This document shows positions 1-6,612 of a stretch of DNA of 12,349 bases, piece after piece. Under the pieces are notes generated by a model. That model was not told the DNA's origin and did not search any database. It worked only from the letters and a program-made list of their open reading frames with translations. Each line of letters starts with the position of its first letter. Positions within the stretch are counted from its first letter, which is position 1. Origin of the DNA: Acidobacteriota bacterium (GTDB taxonomy: Bacteria; Acidobacteriota; Terriglobia; UBA7540); the NCBI GenBank assembly GCA_021786455.1, contig JAJYNF010000089.1:1-12349 (forward strand). The letters are read 5' to 3'. A program made the translations under genes and the position numbers.

Positions 1-576
1 CATTTGCGGGAGGAAAGCGGTGTAGAAATACTTCTCGGCAAAGGGCAGCCGAGCGATATCGGGATCCACGGCGTCGTAGTGCGTTCCCCAGCCCGCCCCG
101 CCGTTTCCCCGCATGGCGAGGAACATGACGACGAGGATCGGCACTCGCGCGGCAAAGGCGTAAGCGACGAGCGTCCGGCCCAATTCGCGCCAGCCGACTC
201 CAACGACCAACGCCGCCACCAGCATGACCGCAAAACCCACAATCCCGAGCGCCGCCAGGTTCCCATGAAGAAAGGTAAGGCCGAGAGCAGCCCCAGCTAT
301 TACGATGACCACTCCCAACCCCAGGAATCCCCACGCTCCGGCCCCGCTCTGCCATCCATGGCCCGATTTGGCCAGCTTGATGGCAAAATACGGCCCAAAG
401 ATCAGCGGCAGCCAACTGATGCCCACGATAGCCCCTTCGCCGCCCGCCTTGTTGCCAAACCACGGCATTCCCCAGTGTTCGAGTTCCCCTGTCAGGCGGA
501 CCAGCGTTACGACCAGCGTAATGACCGCCGGAACCGCAATCAGCCGAGTAACGGAGAGCTTCTCATCGTTGGCCAT
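1..576 (-). CDS. Multi-pass membrane protein of unknown function, C-terminus off the left edge
   Basis: An open frame of 192 codons starts at ATG 576-574 and runs off the left edge without a stop. A ribosome-binding site (GGAAGG) lies about 8 nt before the start. The protein begins MANDEKLSVTRLIAVP and has about five hydrophobic stretches: residues 12-28, 49-67, 79-103, 107-128 and 135-156. They are separated by short polar loops, and a soluble stretch rich in D, Y and F follows from about 158. I recognise no family motif, so the function is unknown. It follows the PLP-enzyme gene by 90 bp on the same strand, so it may be the distal gene of that operon, but nothing in its sequence ties it to amino-acid metabolism. 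Plus-strand frames over this stretch are antisense shadows. Confidence 0.75.
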   Translation of the reverse strand, partial: MANDEKLSVTRLIAVPAVITLVVTLVRLTGELEHWGMPWFGNKAGGEGAIVGISWLPLIFGPYFAIKLAKSGHGWQSGAGAWGFLGLGVVIVIAGAALGLTFLHGNLAALGIVGFAVMLVAALVVGVGWRELGRTLVAYAFAARVPILVVMFLAMRGNGGAGWGTHYDAVDPDIARLPFAEKYFYTAFLPQM

Positions 577-666
577 GGGACTTCCTTCCAGGCCGCCTAA
601 TGACGATGAATTTCCTGTTTCTGATCTTGAATGCGCGGAAGCAATCGGCGCGCATCCTCGTTCCCT

Positions 667-1761
667 TCAGCGTATTTTTCCCCGAGCTGCCACGCGCCAG
701 GAGCCTTCCACCTCGCCATTGCGGAGGACAAACACCTCGTCGTGCATGTTGACGCAGGTGCAAACGTGGTTAGGGATGATCGTCACCACGTCCCCAACTT
801 TCAGCGCCCGCGAGGCTCGCCGCACGTCCACGTAGCCGTGTTCCTCATTCAGCTTGACGATGGGCGCGTCGGGAGCTTCCACGATATAACCATACCCCGA
901 AGCCGGCCCAAAGCGAAGCGGGTCTGACGAAAGGGTCTTCGACCCCGCGTCCACGATGGCGCCTCCGGCAACCGCGGTTGAAACTACTGTCGCCACCACC
1001 CGCGTCGCGCAGTCTTCAATCGAGCACGCACCCTGATAGAACGTGTTTATGTCGTTATAAACGTAAGTGCCCGGCCGGATTTCGGTGAGGCCCGGAATCT
1101 GGTGCGACTGAAACGCCGAGGGAGTTGACCCGGCAGAGACAATCTCCACCGGAATCTGCTCCTGGCGAAACGCCTCAAGCGCGAGTTCCACCTTCTCCGC
1201 CACGCGAACGATATCGCGCTTGCGAGCCTCGCCATCGCCACCAATCTGCCCCGGATAGCACATCAAACCTCGGAATTTTAAGGCCGGAAGCTGCATGATC
1301 TTTCGAGCCAGCGCGACCAGCGCTGGCCCAGGCTCTAAGCCGCAGCGTCCCAGACCGGCATCGAATTCCACCAGCACGCCGATGGTGGCGCCATGCTGCC
1401 GCGCCGCGCCAGCCAGCGCCTCCGCCACGGTTTCGCCATCGAGCGAAACCAGCATCGAATGATCCAGCGCCAGAGCCGCCAGCCGCTCCAGCTTTTCGCG
1501 TCCCATGACCGGATAAGCCACCAGAATGTTGTCCAGCCCGGCGCCGCACATCACTTCCGCCTCGCCCACTTTCGCCACCGTCAGTCCGATCGCCCCATGA
1601 CGTATCTGCATGCGCGCCACTTCCGGAATCTTGTGCGTCTTGGTGTGCGGACGCAGTCCCAAGCCGCGCGAGCGGCAGTAATCCGCCATGCGCGCAAGGT
1701 TCCGCTCCAGGACGTCCGCGTCAACCGTCAAGGCCGGCGTTGAAAGTTCATTCCAGCGCAT
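667..1761 (-). CDS. PLP-dependent D-serine dehydratase / D-threonine aldolase-like enzyme (alanine racemase N-terminal fold)
   Basis: This 364-residue protein belongs to the fold-type III PLP family of D-threonine aldolase and eukaryotic-type D-serine dehydratase. The N-terminal barrel carries RPHTKTHK (residues 37-44), where the first Lys of KTHK (Lys41) is the expected PLP Schiff-base lysine. SAGSTPS (209-215) is the phosphate-binding loop. The C-terminal part has PNHVCTCVN (330-338), whose His332-x-Cys334 pair matches the zinc ligands known for D-serine dehydratase. Family knowledge supports two reactions: beta-elimination of D-serine to pyruvate and ammonia, or retro-aldol cleavage of D-3-hydroxy amino acids to glycine plus an aldehyde. 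The sequence alone does not decide between them. I chose ATG 1761 (MRWNELSTPAL) because it begins at the conserved region and follows AAAGGGA. The frame is open to an ATG at 1827, but those 22 residues look non-conserved. The neighbouring ridA-like gene fits an enzyme that releases 2-aminoacrylate. Confidence 0.9.
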   Translation of the reverse strand: MRWNELSTPALTVDADVLERNLARMADYCRSRGLGLRPHTKTHKIPEVARMQIRHGAIGLTVAKVGEAEVMCGAGLDNILVAYPVMGREKLERLAALALDHSMLVSLDGETVAEALAGAARQHGATIGVLVEFDAGLGRCGLEPGPALVALARKIMQLPALKFRGLMCYPGQIGGDGEARKRDIVRVAEKVELALEAFRQEQIPVEIVSAGSTPSAFQSHQIPGLTEIRPGTYVYNDINTFYQGACSIEDCATRVVATVVSTAVAGGAIVDAGSKTLSSDPLRFGPASGYGYIVEAPDAPIVKLNEEHGYVDVRRASRALKVGDVVTIIPNHVCTCVNMHDEVFVLRNGEVEGSWRVAARGKIR

Positions 1762-1773
1762 GGTCCCTTTGTT

Positions 1774-1850
1774 GTTGGCTCGGTGTCCGGTCGCTCGCGG
1801 CGCGACGGAGAACCGAATCTCCTTCACCCGCGACGGGCTGAGGAGCCAAC
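1774..1850 (-). other. Potential structured RNA spacer between the RidA and PLP-enzyme genes
   Basis: The 90-bp gap holds an 8-bp perfect inverted repeat, GTTGGCTC (1774-1781) with GAGCCAAC (1843-1850). It encloses three small potential hairpins: GTCGC/GCGAC (1790-1794/1802-1806), GGAGA/TCTCC (1807-1811/1818-1822) and CCCG/CGGG (1827-1830/1834-1837). The minus-strand mRNA could fold this as a closed multi-branch structure. There is no U-tract and no tRNA T-arm consensus. GC-rich spacers often show such pairings by chance, so a function is only possible. Confidence 0.25.
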
Positions 1851-1851
1851 G

Positions 1852-2298
1852 TCATCTTCCCTGCGCTTTCGGCCGCTTCCGAAAGCGAGCGGATCGCCCC
1901 GATGCGGGCGCCCGCTTTGTCGCTCGCGTGACCCGCGCAATGCAATCTATTTCGACTTTGATGCCCGGGAGACTCGCACCAACCGTGGTCCGAGCCGGAG
2001 GATCCACTGGGAAAAACTCTCGGTAAACTTCGTTCATCGCCTGGAAATCGCCCATGTCGGCAAGAAACACGCCCACGCGCACGACTTCTTTCAACGAGCT
2101 TCCGCTGGCTTCCAAAATGGCCTTGATGTTTTCAAGAGCCCACCGCGTTTCCGACTTGATGTCGCCGGATTCAAGTTGATCCGTCGCGGGATTGATCGCT
2201 CCCTGCCCCGCCACAAAGACGAAGCCATCGGCTACGATGGCCGGAGAGTACGGCCCGCGTGGGCGCGGCGCGTTTCCGGGTTTCACCACTTGTCGCAT
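1852..2298 (-). CDS. ridA: RidA/YjgF/UK114-family enamine/imine deaminase with a basic C-terminal tail
   Basis: The 148-residue protein matches RidA along its first 122 residues: GPYSPAIVADGFVFVAGQG near the N-terminus, the central WALENIKAILEASG helix, and PARTTVG...KVEIDCIA near the end. Arg103 aligns with the catalytic Arg105 of E. coli RidA, and Glu116 with Glu120, so it should be an active deaminase. RidA hydrolyses reactive 2-aminoacrylate and related imines made by PLP dehydratases, protecting PLP enzymes in the cytoplasm. A strong Shine-Dalgarno sequence (TAAGGAG, spacing 6) sets the start. The next gene on the strand encodes a PLP enzyme that could generate the substrate. Ordinary RidA proteins end near residue 125-130. 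Here about 26 extra residues, very rich in Arg and Lys, follow, which looks like loss of the usual stop and read-through into spacer DNA. Confidence 0.93.
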   Translation of the reverse strand: MRQVVKPGNAPRPRGPYSPAIVADGFVFVAGQGAINPATDQLESGDIKSETRWALENIKAILEASGSSLKEVVRVGVFLADMGDFQAMNEVYREFFPVDPPARTTVGASLPGIKVEIDCIARVTRATKRAPASGRSARFRKRPKAQGR

Positions 2299-2394
2299 TT
2301 CAACTCCTTAGAAGTAGTTTCAACGTCAATCTCTGCGGCTTCGACGGTTCCGTCGGCCGGCGCGACGACCTCAGAGGACAACCTACCGCCCTCA

Positions 2395-3168
2395 TCATGC
2401 CAACTGTCCTCCGTCAACGAAAAGCAGGACGCCGTTCACGTAATCGGCATCGCGCGAGGCCAAAAACGTCGCCGGCCCGGCGATGTCTTCCGGCTCGCCC
2501 ACCCGACCGAGCGGAATCAGGTTCTCATATTTCTTCATAAATTTCCTGCTCTTGAGAAGCGGAGCCGTCAAACGCGTTCGAATCAGCCCCGGCCCGACGG
2601 CGTTCGAGTTGATCCCGCAATGGCCAAGCTCGCGCGCCAGCGTCTTGGCAAGGAGGAAGAGACCTGCCTTCGACGCATTGTACGGAGCGAGCTCCGCTTC
2701 GGCGTCCCAACTGTTCGTCGAGGCCATGAACACCAGCTTGCCGCGTCGCCGCTCGACCATTTGCGGCACGACGGCGCGGGAAACCAGAAATGCTCCTTTA
2801 AGATTCGTATCCACGGTCGCGTCCCAGTCCTTCTCGTCCATTTTCAAATAGGGCATCGCCTTTCCGATGCCGGCCACGTACATGAGGATGTCAATCCGGC
2901 CTTTCCATCGCGTCGCCTCGTCCACCATCTTCCGAACCGATCGCGGCTGCAACACGTTGCAGAAAATCCCGCGCGCGCTGCCGCCGGAGCTGCCGATCTC
3001 TTCAACCGCGCGAGCCATCATGGCGCGGTCAACGTCGGCAATGACCACATCAGCCGCCTCGCGAGCTAACCGCGCGGCAATCGCCCGACCAATCCCTTGC
3101 GCGCCGCCGACCACCAGCGCCACGCTTCCTTGAAACCTGTTGGGAATCCAATTCTCCGCCGTTGCCAT
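2395..3168 (-). CDS. Short-chain dehydrogenase/reductase (SDR), classical type
   Basis: This 257-residue Rossmann-fold oxidoreductase has the classical SDR length. The glycine-rich dinucleotide site is GGAQGIG (21-27). The acidic residue after beta-2 (ADVD, Asp45) suggests NAD(H) rather than NADP(H). VAGIG (98-102) replaces the usual NNAG. The catalytic residues are Asn122, Ser150, Tyr163 and Lys167 (YNASK). The protein ends with the usual VNGVLLFVDGG segment. The substrate cannot be read from the sequence; as first gene of the cluster, oxidation of a hydroxy acid or hydroxy amino acid is a reasonable inference. The start at 3168 has only a weak GAGG upstream. A promoter-like TTTACG-17-TATACT lies just upstream on the same strand. 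The stop is 96 bp before ridA. Confidence 0.93.
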   Translation of the reverse strand: MATAENWIPNRFQGSVALVVGGAQGIGRAIAARLAREAADVVIADVDRAMMARAVEEIGSSGGSARGIFCNVLQPRSVRKMVDEATRWKGRIDILMYVAGIGKAMPYLKMDEKDWDATVDTNLKGAFLVSRAVVPQMVERRRGKLVFMASTNSWDAEAELAPYNASKAGLFLLAKTLARELGHCGINSNAVGPGLIRTRLTAPLLKSRKFMKKYENLIPLGRVGEPEDIAGPATFLASRDADYVNGVLLFVDGGQLA

Positions 3169-3201
3169 TGAAAGATAGCCTCGAATGTGAACCGAAAACT
3201 T

Positions 3202-3233
3202 TTGTCAGTCCGCTCGACAGAGTCCAGTATAAT
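3202..3233 (+). promoter_or_regulatory. Candidate promoter for the APC permease
   Basis: A perfect -10 TATAAT (3228-3233) has TTGTCA (3202-3207) as its best -35 match, but the spacer is 20 bp, longer than optimal, so an activator may be needed. The -10 shares four bases with the minus-strand -10 (3226-3231), so polymerase could not occupy both promoters at once. The leader to the permease ATG would be about 90 nt. Confidence 0.35.
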
Positions 3234-3254
3234 GACCCGCCGCGACTCCGTAAA
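3226..3254 (-). promoter_or_regulatory. Candidate sigma70-type promoter for the SDR-ridA-PLP enzyme cluster
   Basis: On the minus strand, TTTACG (3254-3249) and TATACT (3231-3226) are separated by exactly 17 bp, near the housekeeping consensus. Transcription would begin around 3219 and give a leader of about 50 nt before the SDR start at 3168. No other good pair was seen in the divergent region for this direction. Confidence 0.45.
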
Positions 3255-3331
3255 CCCCGAAGCCCAAAACGGAGCGACAGCAATCCGCCAGAGCTTTGCC
3301 ATCGGGGCCAAGCGATATGGGCCGTTAAAGC

Positions 3332-4696
3332 ATGGCAACCAACGCACCTTCTTCCGAACCCGCCGCGCGCCCCGCTTCCCTGCCACGCGAAATCGGCCTG
3401 ATCGGCTCGGTGACGATCGTTATTGGAACCATCATCGGCTCGGGAATTTTTCTTGTCCCTCACAACGTCGCGCTGCGGGTGGGCAGCATTCAGAGCCTCT
3501 ATTGGGTCTGGATCGTCGGCGGCATGCTGGCGCTGGCCGGCTCGCTTTCGCTGGCCGAGCTTGGGGCGGCTCTGCCGGAAGCCGGCGGGATTTATGTGTA
3601 TCTCCGTGAGGCTTACGGCAAGCTCGCCGCGTTTCTTTTCGGCTGGGCTTCGCTCTTGGTGATTGACGCCGGCTCGGCCGCGACGCTCGCCGTGGCCTTC
3701 GGCATTTACAGCGGCGCCTTCGCGCCACTCACCGCTGTCGCGCAAAAGCTGATCGCGGTCGCCGTCATCGCTGTGCTCACGTTCATCAATATACTGGGGG
3801 TCAAAAAGGGGACGGCGGTTCAGGCCATCTTCACCATCGCCAAGCTTGCCGGGATTGTCATCATCGCCGGCTGCGCCATTTTCATTCGCAAGGCGTCCCT
3901 GCTCGCCGGAACACATCCGTTGCCGACTCCTCACACGAGCGTCAGTTCCTTCGGCGTCGCGCTCGTAGGCGTACTGTGGGCGTATCAAGGCTGGCACCAG
4001 CTTTCCTACAACGCCGGTGAGATCAAGAATCCTTCCCGCACGCTGCCCATCGGTTTTCTTCTCGGAACGCTGATCGTCATCGGCGCTTATTTGGGCGCGA
4101 ACGCCGCCTACCTTCGCGTCATGTCGCTCGGCGCGCTCGCCGAGCACCAGCGCGTTGCCGCTACGACGATGGATCTGCTGATCGGCCCGCGCGGCGCTGT
4201 CTTCGTCTCGGCGCTGATTCTCTGCTCCATTTTCGGCGCGCTCAACGGAACGCTGCTCACCTCCTCGCGCGTCTATTACGCGATGGCGCGCGACCGCGTC
4301 TTCTTCGAATCGGTTTCGCGCATTCATCCCAAATTCCAAACGCCCACCGGCGCCCTCCTGACCCTGGGCGTGTGGTCGTCGCTCCTCGCTCTCAGCGGGA
4401 GTTTTGAGCAGCTTTACACCTACGTCGTTTTCACGATGTGGGTCTTTTCGGGCGCGGCGATCGCGGCGGTCATCGTTCTTCGCCGCCAGCGCCCCGATTT
4501 GCCCCGCCCCTATCGCGTGCCCGCTTATCCGTTTCTTCCGCTGGCGTTTATCGTCATTGCCGCAGCGATTGTCATCAACACCGTCATCTCCAAGCCACTC
4601 GAATCGCTCGCGGGCCTCGGCATCGTCCTTTCCGGCATCCCGGTTTACCGCGCCTGGAACCGCCGAGCTACGCGACGAACTAATGAAGGTGAATAA
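3332..4696 (+). CDS. APC-superfamily amino-acid permease
   Basis: This 454-residue inner-membrane protein has about 12 hydrophobic segments, the usual length and topology for bacterial LAT/SLC7-like amino-acid exchangers such as SteT. IGSGIF (35-40) is the broken first helix that binds the substrate backbone. EIKNPSRTLP (230-239) and SSRVYYAMARD (311-321) are typical family loops. Both termini are polar and probably cytoplasmic. The start at 3332 lacks a clear Shine-Dalgarno sequence, but the next hydrophobic segment begins about 20 residues in, as expected. It is divergent from the SDR/RidA/PLP-enzyme cluster and is most simply the importer or exchanger for the amino acid those enzymes handle; the substrate itself is not readable. 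No terminator-like hairpin with a U-tract was seen in the 57 bp before the next gene. Confidence 0.93.
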   Translation: MATNAPSSEPAARPASLPREIGLIGSVTIVIGTIIGSGIFLVPHNVALRVGSIQSLYWVWIVGGMLALAGSLSLAELGAALPEAGGIYVYLREAYGKLAAFLFGWASLLVIDAGSAATLAVAFGIYSGAFAPLTAVAQKLIAVAVIAVLTFINILGVKKGTAVQAIFTIAKLAGIVIIAGCAIFIRKASLLAGTHPLPTPHTSVSSFGVALVGVLWAYQGWHQLSYNAGEIKNPSRTLPIGFLLGTLIVIGAYLGANAAYLRVMSLGALAEHQRVAATTMDLLIGPRGAVFVSALILCSIFGALNGTLLTSSRVYYAMARDRVFFESVSRIHPKFQTPTGALLTLGVWSSLLALSGSFEQLYTYVVFTMWVFSGAAIAAVIVLRRQRPDLPRPYRVPAYPFLPLAFIVIAAAIVINTVISKPLESLAGLGIVLSGIPVYRAWNRRATRRTNEGE

Positions 4697-4753
4697 CGCC
4701 ACGGTGGGTGGCCAAGGGGTTAGAATTTTGAGTCCCGATTCAGGAGGTAGGCC

Positions 4754-5755
4754 ATGAGGTGGCGTGCCGCATTCGTCGTGCTTGCCTGCTTGGAATTGGT
4801 TGTGCTTGCGTGCGGTGCCGGGGGGCCCGGCGGGCTACCGCTGGGGGTTTTGCGGGACGTTCCTCTTCCGGGGCGGCCCACACGGTTTGACTATGAGAGC
4901 TACGATCCAAATTCAGGTTTGCTTTTCATCTCCCACCTAGGGGATAGCGCGGTGCTGGCATTCGACACGCGTCGCCAGAAGCTCGTTGCGACGATTCCAG
5001 GCGTCGCTGAGGTTCACGGCGTGCTGGCAGTTCCGTCCTTGGGCCGTGTCTATGCTTCCGCCACCGGCCTCGATGAAGTCTTCGCCATTGATGAGCGGAC
5101 TTTTCGCATCGTCGCCCGTATTCCCGGTGGAGACTATCCGGATGGATTGGCTTTTGATCCCGCCTTGCGCGAGGTGTTCATCTCCGACGAGCACGGCCGC
5201 ACCGACACCGTCATTGATGCGGATACCGAGCGCCGCGTCGCCACGATTCAACTCGGCGGCGAAGCCGGCAACACTCAATTCGACCCTTCATCGGGACGCA
5301 TGTACGTGGACGTGCAAACGCTGAACCGTCTCATGGCCATTGACCCCAAAGCCCGAGCGATCGCCGCTAGCTATGCGCTTCCCGGCTGCCAGCACGATCA
5401 TGGATTGTACATTGATGCCCCGCATCGGTTAGCCTTCGTCGCCTGCGACGGCAACGCCAAGCTCCTTACGTTCGACCTGAAGACGATGCGAGTGACGGGC
5501 ATTCATTCGGTTGGGAGGGCGCCGGATGTTTTGGCATTTGACCCGGCTCTCCGGCGCCTCTATGTAGCGAGTGAAAGCGGCGTGGTCACGGTCTTCGACG
5601 AAAAGGGGCGTGGGGCGGTCAAGCTCGGAGAAGCCTACCTCGCCTTCGAAGCTCACTCGGTGGCCGTGGACGCCCAACACCGCGTCTATTTCCCATTGCA
5701 AAATGTAGGAGGACGCCCCGTGCTTCACGTCATGTCCCCCCAGAAGGCGCCATAG
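4754..5755 (+). CDS. Exported YncE/YVTN-type beta-propeller protein, possible lipoprotein
   Basis: This 333-residue protein follows a near-perfect ribosome-binding site (AGGAGGT, spacing 5). The N-terminus (MRWRAAFVVLACLELVVLAC) is a signal sequence. VLAC at 17-20, followed by Gly, is a possible lipobox, although Leu at -2 is unusual and a second VLAC sits at 9-12. The mature part has about seven related repeats whose core reads like FDP-x-x-R-x-hydrophobic-Y/F-hydrophobic, for example AFDPALREVFIS (133-144) and AFDPALRRLYVA (261-272). That fits a seven-bladed propeller of the YncE/SMP-30-like superfamily. No catalytic or metal-binding set is evident, so a binding or scaffold role outside the cytoplasm is as likely as an enzymatic one. 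A TAGAAT at 4721-4726 could be its own -10, but no good -35 goes with it. Confidence 0.85.
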   Translation: MRWRAAFVVLACLELVVLACGAGGPGGLPLGVLRDVPLPGRPTRFDYESYDPNSGLLFISHLGDSAVLAFDTRRQKLVATIPGVAEVHGVLAVPSLGRVYASATGLDEVFAIDERTFRIVARIPGGDYPDGLAFDPALREVFISDEHGRTDTVIDADTERRVATIQLGGEAGNTQFDPSSGRMYVDVQTLNRLMAIDPKARAIAASYALPGCQHDHGLYIDAPHRLAFVACDGNAKLLTFDLKTMRVTGIHSVGRAPDVLAFDPALRRLYVASESGVVTVFDEKGRGAVKLGEAYLAFEAHSVAVDAQHRVYFPLQNVGGRPVLHVMSPQKAP

Positions 5756-5802
5756 CAGCGAGCTTTTCGGACGAACCCCTTATCTTTGGCGGCCGACAAA
5801 CG

Positions 5803-5830
5803 GCGTGCTCGCCGGAGTCGGCGAGCACGC
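5803..5830. terminator. Strong 12-bp perfect hairpin downstream of the beta-propeller gene
   Basis: GCGTGCTCGCCG (5803-5814) pairs completely with 5819-5830 around the four-base loop GAGT. It lies 47 bp after the beta-propeller stop, where plus-strand transcription converges on the minus-strand tRNA. There is no T-tract on either side, so it is not a textbook intrinsic terminator. A bidirectional 3'-end stabilising or weak termination role is inferred from position and symmetry. Confidence 0.5.
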
Positions 5831-5891
5831 GAGATCCTCCGAATCTTCTCGCCAAAATGCCCGGGGCTGGGTCAAAGGGTGCCGCGCTGCA

Positions 5892-5920
5892 GGTCGTTTT
5901 GACCTCGCGCCGAAACGACC
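5892..5920. repeat. 8-bp inverted repeat downstream of tRNA-Pro
   Basis: GGTCGTTT (5892-5899) is the reverse complement of AAACGACC (5913-5920), with a 13-nt loop. It lies 22 bp beyond the CCA end of the tRNA on its transcribed strand and could be the tRNA transcript's 3' hairpin. No U-run follows it, so its role is uncertain. Confidence 0.3.
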
Positions 5921-5942
5921 GCACCGTATGTAAGATAAGAAC

Positions 5943-6019
5943 TGGTCGGGACGGCCGGATTTGAACCGGCGACCACTTGCACCCCAAGCAAGTGCGCTAC
6001 CAGGCTGCGCTACGTCCCG
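5943..6019 (-). tRNA. tRNA-Pro (anticodon GGG)
   Basis: The 77-nt minus-strand sequence folds as a complete cloverleaf. The acceptor stem is CGGGACG/CGTCCCG with discriminator A and an encoded CCA. The D arm is GCGC-AGCCTGGTA-GCGC. The anticodon arm is CTTGC-TTGGGGT-GCAAG, with GGG at 5985-5983. The T arm is GCCGG-TTCAAAT-CCGGC. GGG reads proline codons CCC and CCU. It lies 121 bp downstream of the MerR-family gene on the same strand, a linkage I recall from several bacterial groups, so the two may be co-transcribed. Confidence 0.97.
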
Positions 6020-6038
6020 GCACATGTGGACAGGATTG

Positions 6039-6061
6039 GCCGTCGCTTCTTCGGCGACGGC
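6039..6061. repeat. 8-bp hairpin between the MerR gene and tRNA-Pro
   Basis: GCCGTCGC (6039-6046) pairs perfectly with GCGACGGC (6054-6061) across a 7-nt loop. It sits about 20 nt ahead of the tRNA 5' end in the transcribed direction. It may be a leader stem involved in processing or partial termination after the MerR gene. No U-tract follows on the minus strand; the T7 at 6088-6094 is on the plus strand and too far away. Confidence 0.3.
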
Positions 6062-6140
6062 GGCCACTGCAGAACTCTTCCCTGCCCTTTTTTTGCCGCG
6101 TGATGGGCGCAGGGGCGTACCGCAAACGGCTATCCTCACG

Positions 6141-6551
6141 CTAGCACTGGCGCGAAAGCATTGTCAAGATTGCTTCGATTTCCCTCTGGATCGCTCTCAA
6201 GGGAGCTCCGTCCAGCATTGCCGGCGCCGAGGCAAGTTTAGCGCCGCCGCCATTGGGTCTTTCGGCCAAGTGCTTGCGAGCGCCCTCAATCGTAAAGCCC
6301 TGCTCGTAGAGCAGGCTTTTAATATCCAGCACGATCTCTACATCTTCCCGGCGATAGAGGCGATGGCCAGTCGGACTCTTGCCTGGCTTGAGCATGGGAA
6401 ACTCGGTTTCCCAGTAACGGAGAACATACGGCTTCGTTTCAACAAGCGCGCTCACCTCCCCGATGCGGAAATAGCGTTTGTCCGGTATTTCCACTCTTGA
6501 AGGCATCTCTCTTGGGTTCCGATTTCTTTCGGTCACACGGCTTTTCGGCAT
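6141..6551 (-). CDS. MerR-family transcriptional regulator
   Basis: This 136-residue protein has the MerR winged helix-turn-helix at about residues 28-95: FRIGEVSALVETKPYVLRYW, then PTGHRLYRREDVEIVLDIK and LLYEQGFTIEGARKHL. A short amphipathic helix (about 115-132) is a likely dimerisation coiled coil. No effector domain or metal-binding cysteine set follows, as in the small MerR/HspR-like regulators found next to tRNA-Pro in other genomes. I chose ATG 6551 because AGGTGG lies six bases upstream. ATG 6506 is possible but lacks a Shine-Dalgarno sequence. The frame is open to 6626, but that extension runs into an inverted repeat and is unlikely to be translated. Its target is unknown. Confidence 0.88.
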   Translation of the reverse strand: MPKSRVTERNRNPREMPSRVEIPDKRYFRIGEVSALVETKPYVLRYWETEFPMLKPGKSPTGHRLYRREDVEIVLDIKSLLYEQGFTIEGARKHLAERPNGGGAKLASAPAMLDGAPLRAIQREIEAILTMLSRQC

Positions 6552-6612
6552 GCGCATCCACCTAGCGAGCCTTGGTGCCATCTTAGAGAAGCCGCGCCGC
6601 ACCGTCAAGCGA

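Noticed and set aside
4..600. 198-codon plus-strand frame at the left edge
   Set aside because: It is antisense to the minus-strand membrane protein gene, which has a good ribosome-binding site and clear membrane segments. The plus-strand product is a charged, low-complexity shadow.
1774..1850. A tRNA gene in the ridA/PLP-enzyme spacer
   Set aside because: The length is 77 nt and the ends pair, but there is no D-loop GG pattern, no GTTCRA T-loop and no credible anticodon arm on either strand.
2342..2355. CGACGG-TT-CCGTCG near-palindrome as an operator or terminator
   Set aside because: The two-base loop is too small for a hairpin, there is no T-tract, and a 6-bp palindrome is common in DNA of this composition.
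1783..3069. 428-codon open frame on the plus strand
   Set aside because: It lies antisense to the ridA and SDR genes, whose motifs are unambiguous. The product is Arg/His-rich with no recognisable domain.
3050..4702. 550-codon open frame on the minus strand
   Set aside because: It is antisense to the entire APC permease gene. Its product is highly charged and low in hydrophobic residues, as expected when GC-rich hydrophobic codons are read from the opposite strand, and it shows no family motif.
6088..6094. T7 run as part of an intrinsic terminator
   Set aside because: The nearest hairpin (6039-6061) ends 26 bases earlier, and the run is on the wrong strand for both the MerR gene and the tRNA.
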